Shown here piece after piece: positions 15,710 to 23,034 of a stretch of DNA of 36,450 bases. Location: contig NZ_AKJG01000151.1 of the NCBI RefSeq assembly GCF_000282455.1, positions 1 through 36,450 of the forward strand, given 5' to 3'. Both the position numbers and the translations under genes were made by a program. Each line of letters starts with the position of its first letter. The first letter of the stretch is position 1. This DNA is from Pseudomonas sp. GM74. Lineage in GTDB: Bacteria; Pseudomonadota; Gammaproteobacteria; Pseudomonadales; Pseudomonadaceae. Below the pieces are notes generated by a model. That model did no database searches. It was not told the origin of the DNA and saw only the letters and a list, made by a program, of their open reading frames with translations.

Positions 15710-17959
15710 TCAGGATTTATCGGACGCGTATTCGTAGTTGTAATAGCCGTAGCTACCGTTGCCGTAGTAGCTGGCCGCGCGCTTCTCGACGCCGTTGAAC
15801 ACCGCGCCCTTCAACTCGATGCCGTTCTGGGCGAATCGACGAATCGTCAGTTCGATCTCTTTGGCCGGGTTCACCCCGAAGCGCGTGACAATCAGGCTGA
15901 TCCCCGCTTCGCGACCGACAATCGCCGCGTCCGTCACCGCCAGCAGCGGTGGCGTGTCGATGATCACCACGTCGTAAAGCTCGCTGAGTTGCGCCAGCAG
16001 CTCACGAAAGTTGACGTGCATCAGCAGCTCGGAAGGATTGGGCGGGACCTGCCCACGACTGATGAAATGCAGGTTGTCGACTTCGACTTTATTGATCGCC
16101 TGCTCGATGCTGCAACGCTTGACCAACAGGTCCGACAAGCCGTTGGTGATCGGTGTGTTCAGCGTCTTGTGCAGATGGCCTTTGCGCATGTCGGCATCGA
16201 TCAGTACGACTCGCTGCCCGCTTTGCGCCATGACCGCCGCAAGGTTGGAGGAGACGAAGGTTTTGCCGACCTGCGGGCTCGGGCCGGAAATCATGATCCG
16301 GTTGTTGGTCGAGTCGAGCCCGGCAAAGTGCAGGCACGTGCGCAAGCTGCGGATCGACTCGATGGACAAATCCGTCGGGTTACGCAGGGCCAGCAGGTAG
16401 GCCGGCTTGTCCGCTCCGTCCTTGGCACGAACCTTTTTACTGTCTTCTTCCTGTTGCAGCGCGCTGTATGGAATCGACGCGTACACCGGCAAGCCGAGTT
16501 GTTCGATGGCCTCCGGACCCTCCAGGCCTCGGCTCAGGGACTTGCGCAGCAACACCAGCGCTACCCCGAAAAATGCACCGAGGAAGGTTGCAATCAGAAC
16601 GATCAAGGCTTTTTTCGGTTTGATCGGGCTGGTCAGGTCGACATCCGCGGAGTCGACCAAGCGCACATTGCCCACAGCCCCTGCCCGGACGATGTCCAGC
16701 TCCTGGGATTTGTTCAGCAGTTGCGTGTAGATCTGCGATGCCACCTCCACGTCACGTGTGAGGTTCAGCAGTTCCTGTTGCGTCGCAGGCAGGTCCTGGG
16801 CCTTGCTCTCCAGCGCCTTCTGCTGCTGGGTCAATTCACCGATCTGGGTCATCAGTGCGCGGTACGCCGGATGCTGCCTGGTGAACTTGCGATCCATCTC
16901 CGCCTGTTGCATTTTCAGCTCGGAGATACGGGTGTCCAGACTGACGACCTGTTCCAGCACCGATTGGGTTTCGAGGGAAATGTTGACCGTCTTGCCGCGG
17001 GTCTGATAACCGTTGAGCGCATCGCTGGCCTTGGCCAGGTCGCGTTTGACCTGCGGCAACTGGCCTTGCAGGAACGCCAGGCTCTGCGCCGCTTCCGCCG
17101 ACGTGCGCTGCACGTTCTGCTGCACATACAACGAAGCGATTTTATTGAGGATTTTCACTGCCTCGGCCGCGTCGCTGCTGGCCAGGGCCAAACGGATAAT
17201 CCCCGACTCCTTGCCTTGCTCGGAAATATCCAGCGCATCCTGGTAACTCTGGATGGTCACGATCCGTGGATTGCGCACCACTTCGAAGCGGGTGCCAGGG
17301 TTCGCCGACAGCTGAGCGATCTGCCCCTCTACTTCGTTCTGTTTGAACACCTCGCCAGCGACGCCTTCGACCAGCAGGTTGTCGTTTTCATCGAACAACT
17401 GGAATCGATGCTGCTCACCGGCGATCAGCGTGAGTTTCTTGCCCAGCAGTTCTTTCGGCAGATTGAGCCGGTTGATCTCCAGGCGCTCACCGCCCCAGGC
17501 GTAGCTGTTCAGGCCGAAACGCGGCGCCGCGACACTGAACTCGGTCTCACCGCGATAACGTCGGGCGAGAAAACCGCCAATGAGCGGGAAGGTGTTGGGG
17601 GTGACGTCGATATCAAGGCGCAGATCATCGACCGTTTTGCCGATCACCGCACGGGACTTGATGATGCCGATTTCGGTCACCGACGGCGATTGACCGCCGA
17701 GCATGCTGTTGAGATCGGAAAACCCGAGCATGTCGTTCTTCTTCGGCTCGACCTGCACCAGCGCGTTCGCCAGGTACACGGGCGTTGCCAAAACCGCATA
17801 GGCAACGCCGGTCGCCATGAAGGCACCGGTGAGCGCGCCGATCAACCATTTCTGGTCAATCAAAGAGCCAAATATGCCGAGAAGATCAATACTGTCTTGA
17901 TCGTTGTCACGGGTGCCGATTACTGACGGTAACTGCATAAGTCTGTTCTTACCATTCAC
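15710..17959 (-). CDS. wzc: Wzc-type polysaccharide copolymerase and BY-kinase
   Basis: This 749-residue inner-membrane protein controls polymerisation and export with Wza. Transmembrane segments lie near 38-58 and 451-471, bracketing a Wzz domain and a long coiled-coil periplasmic region (about 280-425). The cytoplasmic kinase domain has Walker A (GPSPQVGKTF, about 559-568), Walker A' (VVLIDADMRKG, about 584) and Walker B (VVIIDTPP, about 664). The tail carries seven tyrosines within about 15 residues (YYGNGSYGYYNYEY), the autophosphorylation cluster. It lies 18 bases after wzb. No strong ribosome site precedes the first ATG; an in-frame Met 8 is an alternative start. Confidence 0.96.
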   Translation of the reverse strand: MNGKNRLMQLPSVIGTRDNDQDSIDLLGIFGSLIDQKWLIGALTGAFMATGVAYAVLATPVYLANALVQVEPKKNDMLGFSDLNSMLGGQSPSVTEIGIIKSRAVIGKTVDDLRLDIDVTPNTFPLIGGFLARRYRGETEFSVAAPRFGLNSYAWGGERLEINRLNLPKELLGKKLTLIAGEQHRFQLFDENDNLLVEGVAGEVFKQNEVEGQIAQLSANPGTRFEVVRNPRIVTIQSYQDALDISEQGKESGIIRLALASSDAAEAVKILNKIASLYVQQNVQRTSAEAAQSLAFLQGQLPQVKRDLAKASDALNGYQTRGKTVNISLETQSVLEQVVSLDTRISELKMQQAEMDRKFTRQHPAYRALMTQIGELTQQQKALESKAQDLPATQQELLNLTRDVEVASQIYTQLLNKSQELDIVRAGAVGNVRLVDSADVDLTSPIKPKKALIVLIATFLGAFFGVALVLLRKSLSRGLEGPEAIEQLGLPVYASIPYSALQQEEDSKKVRAKDGADKPAYLLALRNPTDLSIESIRSLRTCLHFAGLDSTNNRIMISGPSPQVGKTFVSSNLAAVMAQSGQRVVLIDADMRKGHLHKTLNTPITNGLSDLLVKRCSIEQAINKVEVDNLHFISRGQVPPNPSELLMHVNFRELLAQLSELYDVVIIDTPPLLAVTDAAIVGREAGISLIVTRFGVNPAKEIELTIRRFAQNGIELKGAVFNGVEKRAASYYGNGSYGYYNYEYASDKS

Positions 17960-17977
17960 TGATCTGAAGAATATTCA

Positions 17978-18418
17978 TCAATGTCCGAGGCGCTGCGCCC
18001 ATGAGCTAACAGCATCTTCAATCAATGCATGGGCATGAATAAAAGCGGCCTTTCCTTGACGATACGGATCCTGTATTTCTCGCTCGCTCTGCCACTTTCC
18101 GAGTAGAAACACTTTGCCCCTGGCATGAGAGGCAATCTTCAGTACTTGTTTTACATGCTCTCTTTCCATGACCAGAATCAAGTCTGATTCATTAACGATG
18201 TCCGGTGTAATTTGCCGCGCCTTAAACCCCTGGGCGTTGTGCCCGTGATCTTCCAGAACCTGGAGGGCCGACGGCTCCATGGCCTCGCCGACCCGCGCGG
18301 CAAGGCCCGCCGAGGTCACCGTGATCGCTGAAGGGGCCAGCGCGTTACGCAGCAAAGTTTCTGCTGTCGGGCTTCGGCAGATATTGCCCACGCAGACGAC
18401 AAGGATCTTTCTGAACAA
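17978..18418 (-). CDS. wzb: Wzb-type low-molecular-weight protein-tyrosine phosphatase
   Basis: This enzyme is predicted to dephosphorylate the Wzc tyrosine tail, so that cycles of phosphorylation drive polymer assembly. The P-loop CVGNICRSPTAE (CX5R, Cys 9 and Arg 15) is at the N-terminus, and the acid loop DPY (Asp 117) near the C-terminus. I chose a TTG start at 18418, giving 146 residues beginning FRKILVVCVGN as is usual for the family, with GGGAAAG upstream. An in-frame GTG at 18493 would add 25 residues that do not look like the family. It is the first gene of the assembly operon and divergent from the glycoside hydrolase. Confidence 0.92.
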   Translation of the reverse strand: MFRKILVVCVGNICRSPTAETLLRNALAPSAITVTSAGLAARVGEAMEPSALQVLEDHGHNAQGFKARQITPDIVNESDLILVMEREHVKQVLKIASHARGKVFLLGKWQSEREIQDPYRQGKAAFIHAHALIEDAVSSWAQRLGH

Positions 18419-18709
18419 GGTTACTTTCCCGTGTAATATCAATAGGCCAACATCTCGAGTGGGCTTTAGTGAACCCACAAGACCTTGCGGCACTGAGAAT
18501 TAGATTCGCCCTGTTAATACAAGTGCATTAAGTACCACAGCCCCCAAAAGCCACCCAACCAGAATTACCGGACCAAAAATAACTGTGATTTTCTGGAACT
18601 CACTACCTGACAAAAAATAACATTCGTGCACTTCGCGTCCTCGCGGGCATCGAAATAAAAGCAACAAGTCAATGATTGGAAAATGTCATTAGCCGCCAGG
18701 AGAACAGGC
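18419..18709. promoter_or_regulatory. Divergent promoter region between wzb and the glycoside hydrolase
   Basis: About 290 bases, AT-rich in the middle (18500-18680). It should hold the promoter of the wzb-to-SGNH operon and of the secreted hydrolase. I found no clear operator palindrome and no promoter I would defend. A GGAACTC near 18595 lacks a matching -10 element at AlgU spacing. Confidence 0.35.
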
Positions 18710-19675
18710 ATGAAATCAGCACGTTTCAAACGGCTCACTGCCTCAACCCTGTTAATGCTGGGTGCAGCCAGTCAGGTTTACGCCAGTGACGTGTTCCCCG
18801 TACTTGCCGCCAACAAAACCATCGGTGTCCAGGTGAAGATCCAGACCTTCTCCCCCACCGACGCCGAGCAGATCAAGGCCGCGGGCTTCGGATTCGTGCG
18901 CTTTGGCGTCTGGACCAACAGCCTGGGCGGCCCGGCGTATCAAAAGCAGATCAGCGATGCCTTCGCCGCGGCCAAATCCGCCGATCTGCCGGTACTGATG
19001 ACCGTACGCTCGACCAAGGCGCTGACCACCGCCCCCGACAACACCAGAGAACTCGTTGCCGCAGGCGAATCGTTCGCCAGTTCGGTGAAGGGGCTGGAGC
19101 AGTCATACGGCGCGCAGCTCGTCGCGATTGAAATATGGAACGAACCGGACCTGGCGAAGTACTGGCCAACCCGAAATCTCGACACGACCTTTGTTCCGTT
19201 CATGAGTGCCCTGTGCAAGTCGCTGCAGGACCAACCGCCATCGACGCCGCTGATCGGCTTTGGCTTCGCCCGGCCACCGAGTGCCGGTACGACTTCAGCA
19301 TTGGCGTTGAAGAAAATCGTCAGTGAATACCCCCAATGCCTGAGCGCGATCTCCTATCACCCCTATGGCATGTCGGCGGCGCAGATCAGCAAGACCCAGG
19401 CGTTTATTCAGCAAAACTTCCATCTACCGGGCGTCATCAGTGAATGGGGCGTGCCCTCCCTCGGCTCCAACGGCGGGACTGAAGCGCAGGCCAGCAAAAT
19501 CAGCGCCTTCATCGCCGACGTCAAGAAACTCGACATCCCGCTGACATCGATTTACGAGTGGAAAAACAGTGAAACGGGCAGCAACGACCGGGAGCGAAAC
19601 TTCGGTTTCCTGACCTCCGACGGCCAGGCCAAACCGGCGAAAATGGCTGTTTCTACCCAGTTGAATCCGCAATAG
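18710..19675 (+). CDS. Secreted glycoside hydrolase, GH39/PslG-like
   Basis: This 321-residue protein has a signal peptide ending near YAS (about residue 26), so it is periplasmic or secreted. The fold looks like a clan A TIM barrel. The acid/base Glu is in EIWNEPD (Glu 145), and the nucleophile Glu in ISEWGVPS (Glu 245). A histidine in SYHPYG and a late YEWKNS segment also fit clan A. It resembles PslG-type hydrolases found beside exopolysaccharide operons, which trim or release polymer. AGGAGA lies 6 bases before the ATG at 18710. It is divergent from wzb, so it probably acts on this locus's polysaccharide; the linkage is unknown. Confidence 0.85.
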   Translation: MKSARFKRLTASTLLMLGAASQVYASDVFPVLAANKTIGVQVKIQTFSPTDAEQIKAAGFGFVRFGVWTNSLGGPAYQKQISDAFAAAKSADLPVLMTVRSTKALTTAPDNTRELVAAGESFASSVKGLEQSYGAQLVAIEIWNEPDLAKYWPTRNLDTTFVPFMSALCKSLQDQPPSTPLIGFGFARPPSAGTTSALALKKIVSEYPQCLSAISYHPYGMSAAQISKTQAFIQQNFHLPGVISEWGVPSLGSNGGTEAQASKISAFIADVKKLDIPLTSIYEWKNSETGSNDRERNFGFLTSDGQAKPAKMAVSTQLNPQ

Positions 19676-19752
19676 GACGTACGTCCACCTGGCGCTGACG
19701 GTCAGTTGCCTGGAACCTGTGCCGCGTTTTGGCATCGTATTCATCGATACCA

Positions 19753-19799
19753 GGCCCCGCCTTTCAAACAACCGTTTTCAGGTTGTTGCCGCAGGGGCC
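19753..19799 (+). promoter_or_regulatory. Nested stem-loop upstream of tal
   Basis: An inner perfect 7-bp stem (AACAACC 19767-19773 with GGTTGTT 19781-19787) sits inside an outer stem (GGCCCC 19753-19758 with GGGGCC 19794-19799). It lies about 80 bases before the tal start and after the hydrolase stop. No T tract follows, so it may be a leader structure or a 3' end structure of the upstream mRNA. Confidence 0.45.
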
Positions 19800-19876
19800 G
19801 TCGATACACGTACACGCCCTTGAGTGGCTGTCAGCGCTCGGGTAATGTCATCAGACCCATAGGACAGAGCACGCCC

Positions 19877-20803
19877 ATGACTTCCAAGCTGGAACAACTC
19901 AAACAAATGACAACCGTGGTTGCCGACACCGGCGACTTCGAAGCTATCGCTCGCGTTAAACCCGTGGACGCCACCACCAACCCATCCCTGTTGCTCAAGG
20001 CCGCGGCCATTCCTGCGTATGCCGAGCTGCTGAACGCCTGCGTCAATGACTGCAAGGGCGATGTGGGCCTGGCCAGCGACCGTTTTGGCGTGGCCGTGGG
20101 GCAAGAAATCCTGAAATTGATCCCGGGCCGCATTTCCACCGAAGTGGATGCGCGCCTGTCGTTCAACACCGACGCCATGCTAAAGCGTGCCCATCGCCTG
20201 ATCGGGCTGTACGACAAGGCCGGTATTGGTCGCGACCGCGTGCTGATCAAGATCGCCTCCACCTGGGAAGGCATCCGCGCTGCCGAGATCCTGGAAAAGG
20301 AAGGCATCCAGACCAACCTGACCCTGCTGTTCTCCTTCGCCCAGGCAGCCGCCTGCGCAGACGCCGGGGTGTTCCTGATTTCGCCGTTCGTGGGCCGCAT
20401 CTACGACTGGTACAAGAAAGCCAACGGCAACGACTACACCGGTGCCGATGATCCGGGCGTGCAGTCGGTGACGCGCATCTACAACTACTACAAGGCCAAT
20501 GACTACAAGACCGTGGTCATGGGGGCGAGCTTCCGCAACCTGGGCCAGATCGAACAACTGGCCGGCTGCGACCGGCTGACCATCAGCCCGGACCTGATCG
20601 ACAGGCTGGCCGCGGATACCGGCAAGCTGGAGCGCAAACTGGTGCCCGGCCATGCCGGTGAAGCGCGCCTGAGCCTCAACGAATCGCAGTTCCGCTGGCT
20701 GTCCAACGAAGACGCGATGGCGACCGAGAAACTGGCTGAAGGCATTCGTCAGTTCGCGCGGGATCAGGAGAAGCTCGAGGCGCTGTTGCAGGCCAAGCTG
20801 TGA
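19877..20803 (+). CDS. tal: Transaldolase
   Basis: This 308-residue TalB-type transaldolase transfers a dihydroxyacetone unit between sedoheptulose-7-phosphate and glyceraldehyde-3-phosphate in the pentose phosphate pathway. Family signatures are DATTNPSLLLKAA near residues 32-44, the Schiff-base Lys in VLIKIASTWEGI, and LTLLFSFAQAAACADAG. Length fits the family. The ATG at 19877 follows AGGACAG, and earlier in-frame codons read as non-family sequence. A strong terminator follows 20 bases after the stop. As I recall, in other Pseudomonas it is also followed by the anti-anti-sigma and RssB genes, in opposite orientation as here. Confidence 0.97.
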   Translation: MTSKLEQLKQMTTVVADTGDFEAIARVKPVDATTNPSLLLKAAAIPAYAELLNACVNDCKGDVGLASDRFGVAVGQEILKLIPGRISTEVDARLSFNTDAMLKRAHRLIGLYDKAGIGRDRVLIKIASTWEGIRAAEILEKEGIQTNLTLLFSFAQAAACADAGVFLISPFVGRIYDWYKKANGNDYTGADDPGVQSVTRIYNYYKANDYKTVVMGASFRNLGQIEQLAGCDRLTISPDLIDRLAADTGKLERKLVPGHAGEARLSLNESQFRWLSNEDAMATEKLAEGIRQFARDQEKLEALLQAKL

Positions 20804-20822
20804 CCTGAGCGGAGTGTCATGC

Positions 20823-20858
20823 AAAAAGGGCGAACCTTGGTGGGTTCGCCCTTTTTTT
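20823..20858 (+). terminator. Rho-independent terminator of tal
   Basis: AAGGGCGAACC pairs with GGTTCGCCCTT around the loop TTGGTG and is followed by a run of seven T. The A run on the left lets it also act on minus-strand transcripts arriving from rssC. Confidence 0.93.
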
Positions 20859-20979
20859 GTCAGCAATCTCGCACTCACAGGGATTGTGGGTTGAAACCGA
20901 ATCGTGCGCTCAATGCAAAACCAATGTGGTGAATGGCAAATCTGTGTTTAGCCAGCCAAGGCCACATCACTTCAGGGGA

Positions 20980-21465
20980 TCAATTGCGCTCCAGCGCATT
21001 CACAAGGTCATGAAAGGCTTCACGATTGGTGTCGTTCAGGCCCATGAGGATCTTGTGCGCTTCGAGCACCTTGATCCGCACCACTTCTTCGGACTGATCC
21101 TGGTCTGGCAGATCGTCCAGGCATTCCGGGCACGGCACCGGCTTGTCAACGATGTTGAACACCTGCTCGAAGCCCATGGACTGCAGCAGCCGCGTGATGT
21201 CTTCGTGGGTGGTGACGACGGTCGGCAGCAGGCCGACCTTCTGCCGCGACAGGATCGACAGCTTGGCCAGCAGGCCAAGCGTGGTGCTGTCGATGCTGCG
21301 GGTTTCGGTCAGATCGATCACGATCGTGTTGAAATTCAACGCGCTGAAGATCCGCTCAATAGTCGCATCCAACGCCGAACACAGGGTCAGGCGAACTTCA
21401 CCGACGAACTTCAGGACGAAGGTGCCATCCTGCTCGGCGAACTGGATTCTACCGGTACTCATCAA
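20980..21465 (-). CDS. rssC: STAS-domain anti-sigma factor antagonist, RssC-like
   Basis: This 161-residue protein has an N-terminal STAS domain. The typical phosphorylation site is in RSIDSTTLGLLAKL (Ser 60/Thr 61), after a beta strand IVIDL. The roughly 60-residue C-terminal extension includes a CPEC pair and ends in helices. Such proteins work in partner switching: the unphosphorylated form binds an anti-sigma factor, and a PP2C phosphatase resets it. The gene starts within the stop of the rssB gene, whose product carries that phosphatase domain. From recalled synteny with tal and mlaA it corresponds to P. aeruginosa PA2797 rather than to HsbA. Confidence 0.85.
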   Translation of the reverse strand: MMSTGRIQFAEQDGTFVLKFVGEVRLTLCSALDATIERIFSALNFNTIVIDLTETRSIDSTTLGLLAKLSILSRQKVGLLPTVVTTHEDITRLLQSMGFEQVFNIVDKPVPCPECLDDLPDQDQSEEVVRIKVLEAHKILMGLNDTNREAFHDLVNALERN

Positions 21466-22643
21466 AGATTCCTGCTCAACACCAACAGGGCGATATCATC
21501 CGGCATCTCCCCTAGCGTGGCCAATCCAAAAACCTGCCGCAACCCATCCAGGGTGCCGCCCGCAGCCTTGACCCGTTGGGGCAACGCCGCCTCTTTTTCT
21601 TTGAGTGTGGGTTCTGGCAAAAGATCCAGAATGCCATCAGACATCAGCGTCAGGCTGAACGTCGGTGGCAGTTCCAGCACATGGTCTTCGTAGGTGGCTT
21701 CGTTGAAGAGGCCCACCGGCAGACCACGCCCTTCCAGATAACGAACACTGTCTGGCGTGTACAACACTGGCAACGGCAGATGACCGCCGATGCTATAGGT
21801 CAACAAACCTGTCTCCTCGTCGATGACTCCACCGACCATTGTGACGTGTTTTCCCAGCTTACAACTGATCAGGCCCCGGTTGATATGACCAAGAACCTCT
21901 GAAGGCTTGAATTCCGGCAAGGTGCCGCTGCGCTTGGATTCGAACAGCAGGCGCGTGGTCATGAACTTCAACAGCACGGTGACGAAGGCTGAAGAGGCGC
22001 CGTGACCGGAAACATCCGCCAGGTAAAAGGCGACCCGGCGCTCGTCGACCCGGAAGTAGTCGACGAAATCACCCGACAGGTACAGCGACGGGATGATCTG
22101 GTGAGCAAACTTGAACTCGTCGATGGTCCAGGGGCTGACCGGCAGCATGTTCATCTGCACCTGGCGACCGGCGTTCTGGTCCTCCTGGAGCAGGTTCAGG
22201 CTGGCTTCGAGTTCGCGGTTGGCCTTCTCCAGCTTCTCGCGGTAGCGCTGGTTCTCCAGCAGCAGGCGCGCACGATCCAGGGCCCGGCGCACGGAGTGCT
22301 CGAGCACGGCCAGATCTTCGAGAGGCTTGATCAGGTAGTCCGCCGCGCCCAGGCGCAGGGCTTCGACCGCGTCATTCATCACGCCGGCACCCGACACCAC
22401 GATCACCGGGGTTTGCGGCGACAGCTCGGTCACCTGGCGAATGAGTTCGAGTCCGCCCATCTGCGGCATGCGCAGATCGCAGATGACCAAGTCGGGCTTG
22501 TCTTGCTCGAATACCTGAAGACCCTGCTGACCATTGCTGGCCTGCAAGACGCTGAAACCACTGTCTTCCAAATAGGCGGCGAGGCTCGCGCGCACTACTT
22601 CGTCATCATCGATTATCAGCAGCGTGGCACTGGTTTTTGGCAT
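21462..22643 (-). CDS. rssB: RssB-like response regulator with PP2C-type phosphatase domain
   Basis: This 393-residue protein has a receiver domain (residues 8-125; IIDDDEVVRAS, phospho-acceptor Asp 56 in LVICDLRMP, Lys in DYLIKPLED). A coiled-coil linker (about 140-180) leads to a SpoIIE/PP2C phosphatase domain (LSGDFVDYF, ADVSGHGASSAFV, LMSDGILDLL). It is predicted to dephosphorylate its STAS partner encoded just downstream, and in Pseudomonas is linked to RpoS control. I chose the ATG at 22643 because the protein then begins MPKTSATLLIIDDDE as in homologues. A further 43 in-frame residues upstream do not look like the family. The Shine-Dalgarno is weak. Confidence 0.9.
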   Translation of the reverse strand: MPKTSATLLIIDDDEVVRASLAAYLEDSGFSVLQASNGQQGLQVFEQDKPDLVICDLRMPQMGGLELIRQVTELSPQTPVIVVSGAGVMNDAVEALRLGAADYLIKPLEDLAVLEHSVRRALDRARLLLENQRYREKLEKANRELEASLNLLQEDQNAGRQVQMNMLPVSPWTIDEFKFAHQIIPSLYLSGDFVDYFRVDERRVAFYLADVSGHGASSAFVTVLLKFMTTRLLFESKRSGTLPEFKPSEVLGHINRGLISCKLGKHVTMVGGVIDEETGLLTYSIGGHLPLPVLYTPDSVRYLEGRGLPVGLFNEATYEDHVLELPPTFSLTLMSDGILDLLPEPTLKEKEAALPQRVKAAGGTLDGLRQVFGLATLGEMPDDIALLVLSRNL

Positions 22644-22919
22644 GTGGGCAAACGGCGCCAGAATTAGGTTGGCGTAGCAGGCGGGGACTTTGGCCCGGCG
22701 CTGACTACTGGATTCGCTTTCTAGCCTCTCTGTCGCACCGCTTTCGGGCATTTGCCCTACACACGTGTACACCAGAGGTGCCCTTCTAAGGCGCAGACGG
22801 TACTCCCATCCGCGGGGCGTTTCAAGCTCACGCCGATGGTCGCTTGACGTCTTTATTTGTCAAATCACCGAGAGTTATAAGAACAGGCAAATCCGTAACC
22901 CAATGGAAGGTTCGAACCC

Positions 22920-22973
22920 ATGAGCCAAACCGCTCGGGACTACAGCGAAAAGCGCTATTTCATCCGCGTGCGG
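22920..22973 (+). pseudogene. Truncated remnant of a PilZ-domain gene
   Basis: An ATG at 22920 with GGAAGG nine bases upstream opens a frame reading MSQTARDYSEKRYFIRVR. This is the start of a PilZ c-di-GMP-binding protein, with the RxxxR motif at residues 12-16. After residue 18 the similarity stops and the frame runs into the mlaA terminator and then antisense through mlaA, ending at 23072. The rest of the domain, including the D/NxSxxG motif, is missing. In P. aeruginosa a PilZ gene (PA2799, from memory) lies between the rssB and vacJ/mlaA homologues, which supports a local deletion. A 50-residue read-through peptide is possible but unlikely to bind c-di-GMP. Confidence 0.7.
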
Positions 22974-22983
22974 GGTCTTCACA

Positions 22984-23016
22984 GACAAAAAAAGGCGGCC
23001 TTGATGGCCGCCTTTT
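22984..23016 (-). terminator. Rho-independent terminator of mlaA
   Basis: AAAGGCGGCC (22991-23000) pairs with GGCCGCCTTT (23006-23015) around TTGAT. A runs on one side and T runs on the other make it bidirectional. It lies about 20 bases after the mlaA stop on the minus strand and immediately abuts the PilZ remnant on the plus strand. Confidence 0.9.
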
Positions 23017-23034
23017 TCAGTTTACCGGTCGAGA

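Noticed and set aside
946..19675. Polysaccharide locus as a mobile island with integrase or att sites
   Set aside because: No integrase, transposase, tRNA target or direct repeats flanking the locus were seen. Its accessory nature is inferred only from content.
20980..22643. Assignment of the STAS/response-regulator pair as HsbA/HsbR
   Set aside because: Domain layout is similar, but there is no hptB or flagellar/chemotaxis neighbour. The tal and mlaA neighbours fit the RssB/RssC position instead.
22905..22920. GGTTCGAACCC resembling a tRNA T-arm
   Set aside because: No cloverleaf, anticodon arm or CCA end could be built around it. It is the ribosome-binding region of the PilZ remnant.
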